Of a stretch of DNA of 64,000 nucleotides, positions 63,360 through 64,000 are shown piece by piece. Location of the stretch: the NCBI RefSeq assembly GCF_026107415.2, contig NZ_JAPCHX010000005.1:485832-549831 (forward strand), in the 5' to 3' direction. The notes below the pieces were generated by a model that was not told where the DNA came from, ran no database searches, and was given only the letters and a program-made list of their open reading frames with translations. Both the position numbers and the translations under genes were made by a program. Every line of letters begins with the position of its first letter. Position 1 is the stretch's first letter. The DNA comes from Microbacterium sp. MPKO10. GTDB lineage: Bacteria; Actinomycetota; Actinomycetes; Actinomycetales; Microbacteriaceae.

Positions 63360-64000
63360 CTAGGTGCGCGGCCCGGTATCTCGCCCGTAGTCAGGTGGGT
63401 CGTCTCCGGGAATGTCTGGCCCCTCGGGACTGCCTCTCTGTTCGGAACCGGTACCGTTTCCGAGGCCGCCACTGCCTCCGGGACAGCCGCTACCGCCTGG
63501 CCGGCCACCATCGCTCGGTCGGTCACCGCCGCTGGGACCGTCGCCGCCTGGACTCTCCCCAGGACCATCGCCGTCTTCGTTGTCGCCTGGTCGGTGTCGT
63601 TTGCCGAGGTATCGCCGGTTTACGTACCAGCCTGGTGGCACGAGTTTCGGGTGGCCGTCGTGGTTGCGGGTGATCGCCCATTCGCTGTGTTCGACTAACC
63701 GGTGGTGGAACCAGCAGAGCAGGACTCCGTTGTCGAGGTTGGTGGGGCCGCCGTTGTCCCACCCCTGGATGTGGTGTGCTTCACATAGCCAGGCGGGGAT
63801 GTCGCAGTCCGCTGCCGCACACGTGGTCCCATCCCGTGCAACCAGAGCAAGGCGCTGCTTCGCAGTGAAAAACCGTTCCGTGTCTCCCAGGTTCAACACA
63901 TCCCCGTGGGCATCGATCGTGACTTTGTGGGTGTTGCCGTTGCACCGCATTTGTTTCACAAACGACATCGGTAACGCTGCTGGTGTCCCCGGCGACCATG
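63360..64000 (-). CDS. DUF222/HNH endonuclease-type protein, C-terminal part only
   Basis: The frame runs off the right edge; upstream of the first in-window ATG it continues as WSPGTPAALPMSFVKQMRC, typical of the DUF222 end. The HNH nuclease core is RDGTTCAAADC, then CEAHHIQGWDNGGPTNLDNGVLLCWFHH, with the paired zinc and catalytic His residues. After it come about 80 disordered Gly/Pro/Asp-rich residues. Such proteins are present in many copies in Microbacteriaceae and related families; their role is not settled. Confidence 0.9.
   Translation of the reverse strand, partial: WSPGTPAALPMSFVKQMRCNGNTHKVTIDAHGDVLNLGDTERFFTAKQRLALVARDGTTCAAADCDIPAWLCEAHHIQGWDNGGPTNLDNGVLLCWFHHRLVEHSEWAITRNHDGHPKLVPPGWYVNRRYLGKRHRPGDNEDGDGPGESPGGDGPSGGDRPSDGGRPGGSGCPGGSGGLGNGTGSEQRGSPEGPDIPGDDPPDYGRDTGPRT

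Noticed and set aside
1..64000. Search for tRNA, rRNA, insertion sequences, prophage or riboswitches
   Set aside because: I saw no cloverleaf, transposase, integrase or recognised riboswitch core by reading; short RNAs could still be missed without a covariance search.

Overview
This window looks like chromosome from a GC-rich actinobacterium, most likely Microbacteriaceae (inference). The grounds are GC-rich third codon positions, frequent GTG starts, a DUF222/HNH endonuclease gene, carbohydrate ABC importers lacking their own ATPase, DUF6320 and DUF5134 proteins, and many ATGA/TGATG gene overlaps. I see no rRNA, tRNA, CRISPR array, transposase or prophage genes. The window is a chain of catabolic and stress islands.

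Layout. 1-4.5 kb: a partial secreted protein and the sbcDC nuclease pair. 4.6-9.6 kb: a ribbon-helix-helix/VOC pair, an APC permease, a divergent HxlR/oxidoreductase pair, a GNAT remnant and a HAD phosphatase. 9.7-16 kb: an IclR regulator, an N-acyl-D-amino-acid deacylase-like enzyme and a PLP D-amino-acid deaminase, divergent from KDG kinase, KDPG aldolase and a rhodanese. Together these could convert an N-acylated amino-sugar acid to pyruvate and glyceraldehyde 3-phosphate. 16-19.6 kb: a DUF6320 protein/acyltransferase/esterase operon. 19.7-21.2 kb: an orphan DarT-like ADP-ribosyltransferase and a TMEM175-like channel. 21.2-24.7 kb: an EIIC-like membrane protein, an RpiR regulator and a metallophosphoesterase.

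24.8-29.3 kb: a HAD-phnD-phnC-phnE-phnE operon behind a PHO-box-like direct repeat. 29.4-37.6 kb: polyol use (mannitol dehydrogenase-family enzyme, ABC importer, two DeoR regulators, xylulokinase). 37.6-40.1 kb: a copper ATPase behind two CsoR-type palindromes, followed by an 8-bp minisatellite. 41-50.5 kb: an Opp-type oligosaccharide importer with a GH3 glycosidase and a divergent TetR regulator. 50.6-57.9 kb: a second copper island (BlaI, M56 peptidase, CopD, DUF5134, CtaG, second copper ATPase). 57.9-64 kb: an XRE regulator and SDR reductase, glutaminase-STAS, a flavin monooxygenase-like protein, small proteins and a partial HNH endonuclease.

Across the whole window the octamer GGATGCTG/CAGCATCC recurs about 75 times by eye, where about three would be expected. 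It occurs on both strands, inside and outside genes. With the candidate amino-sugar-acid pathway, this is the most unusual signal I found.
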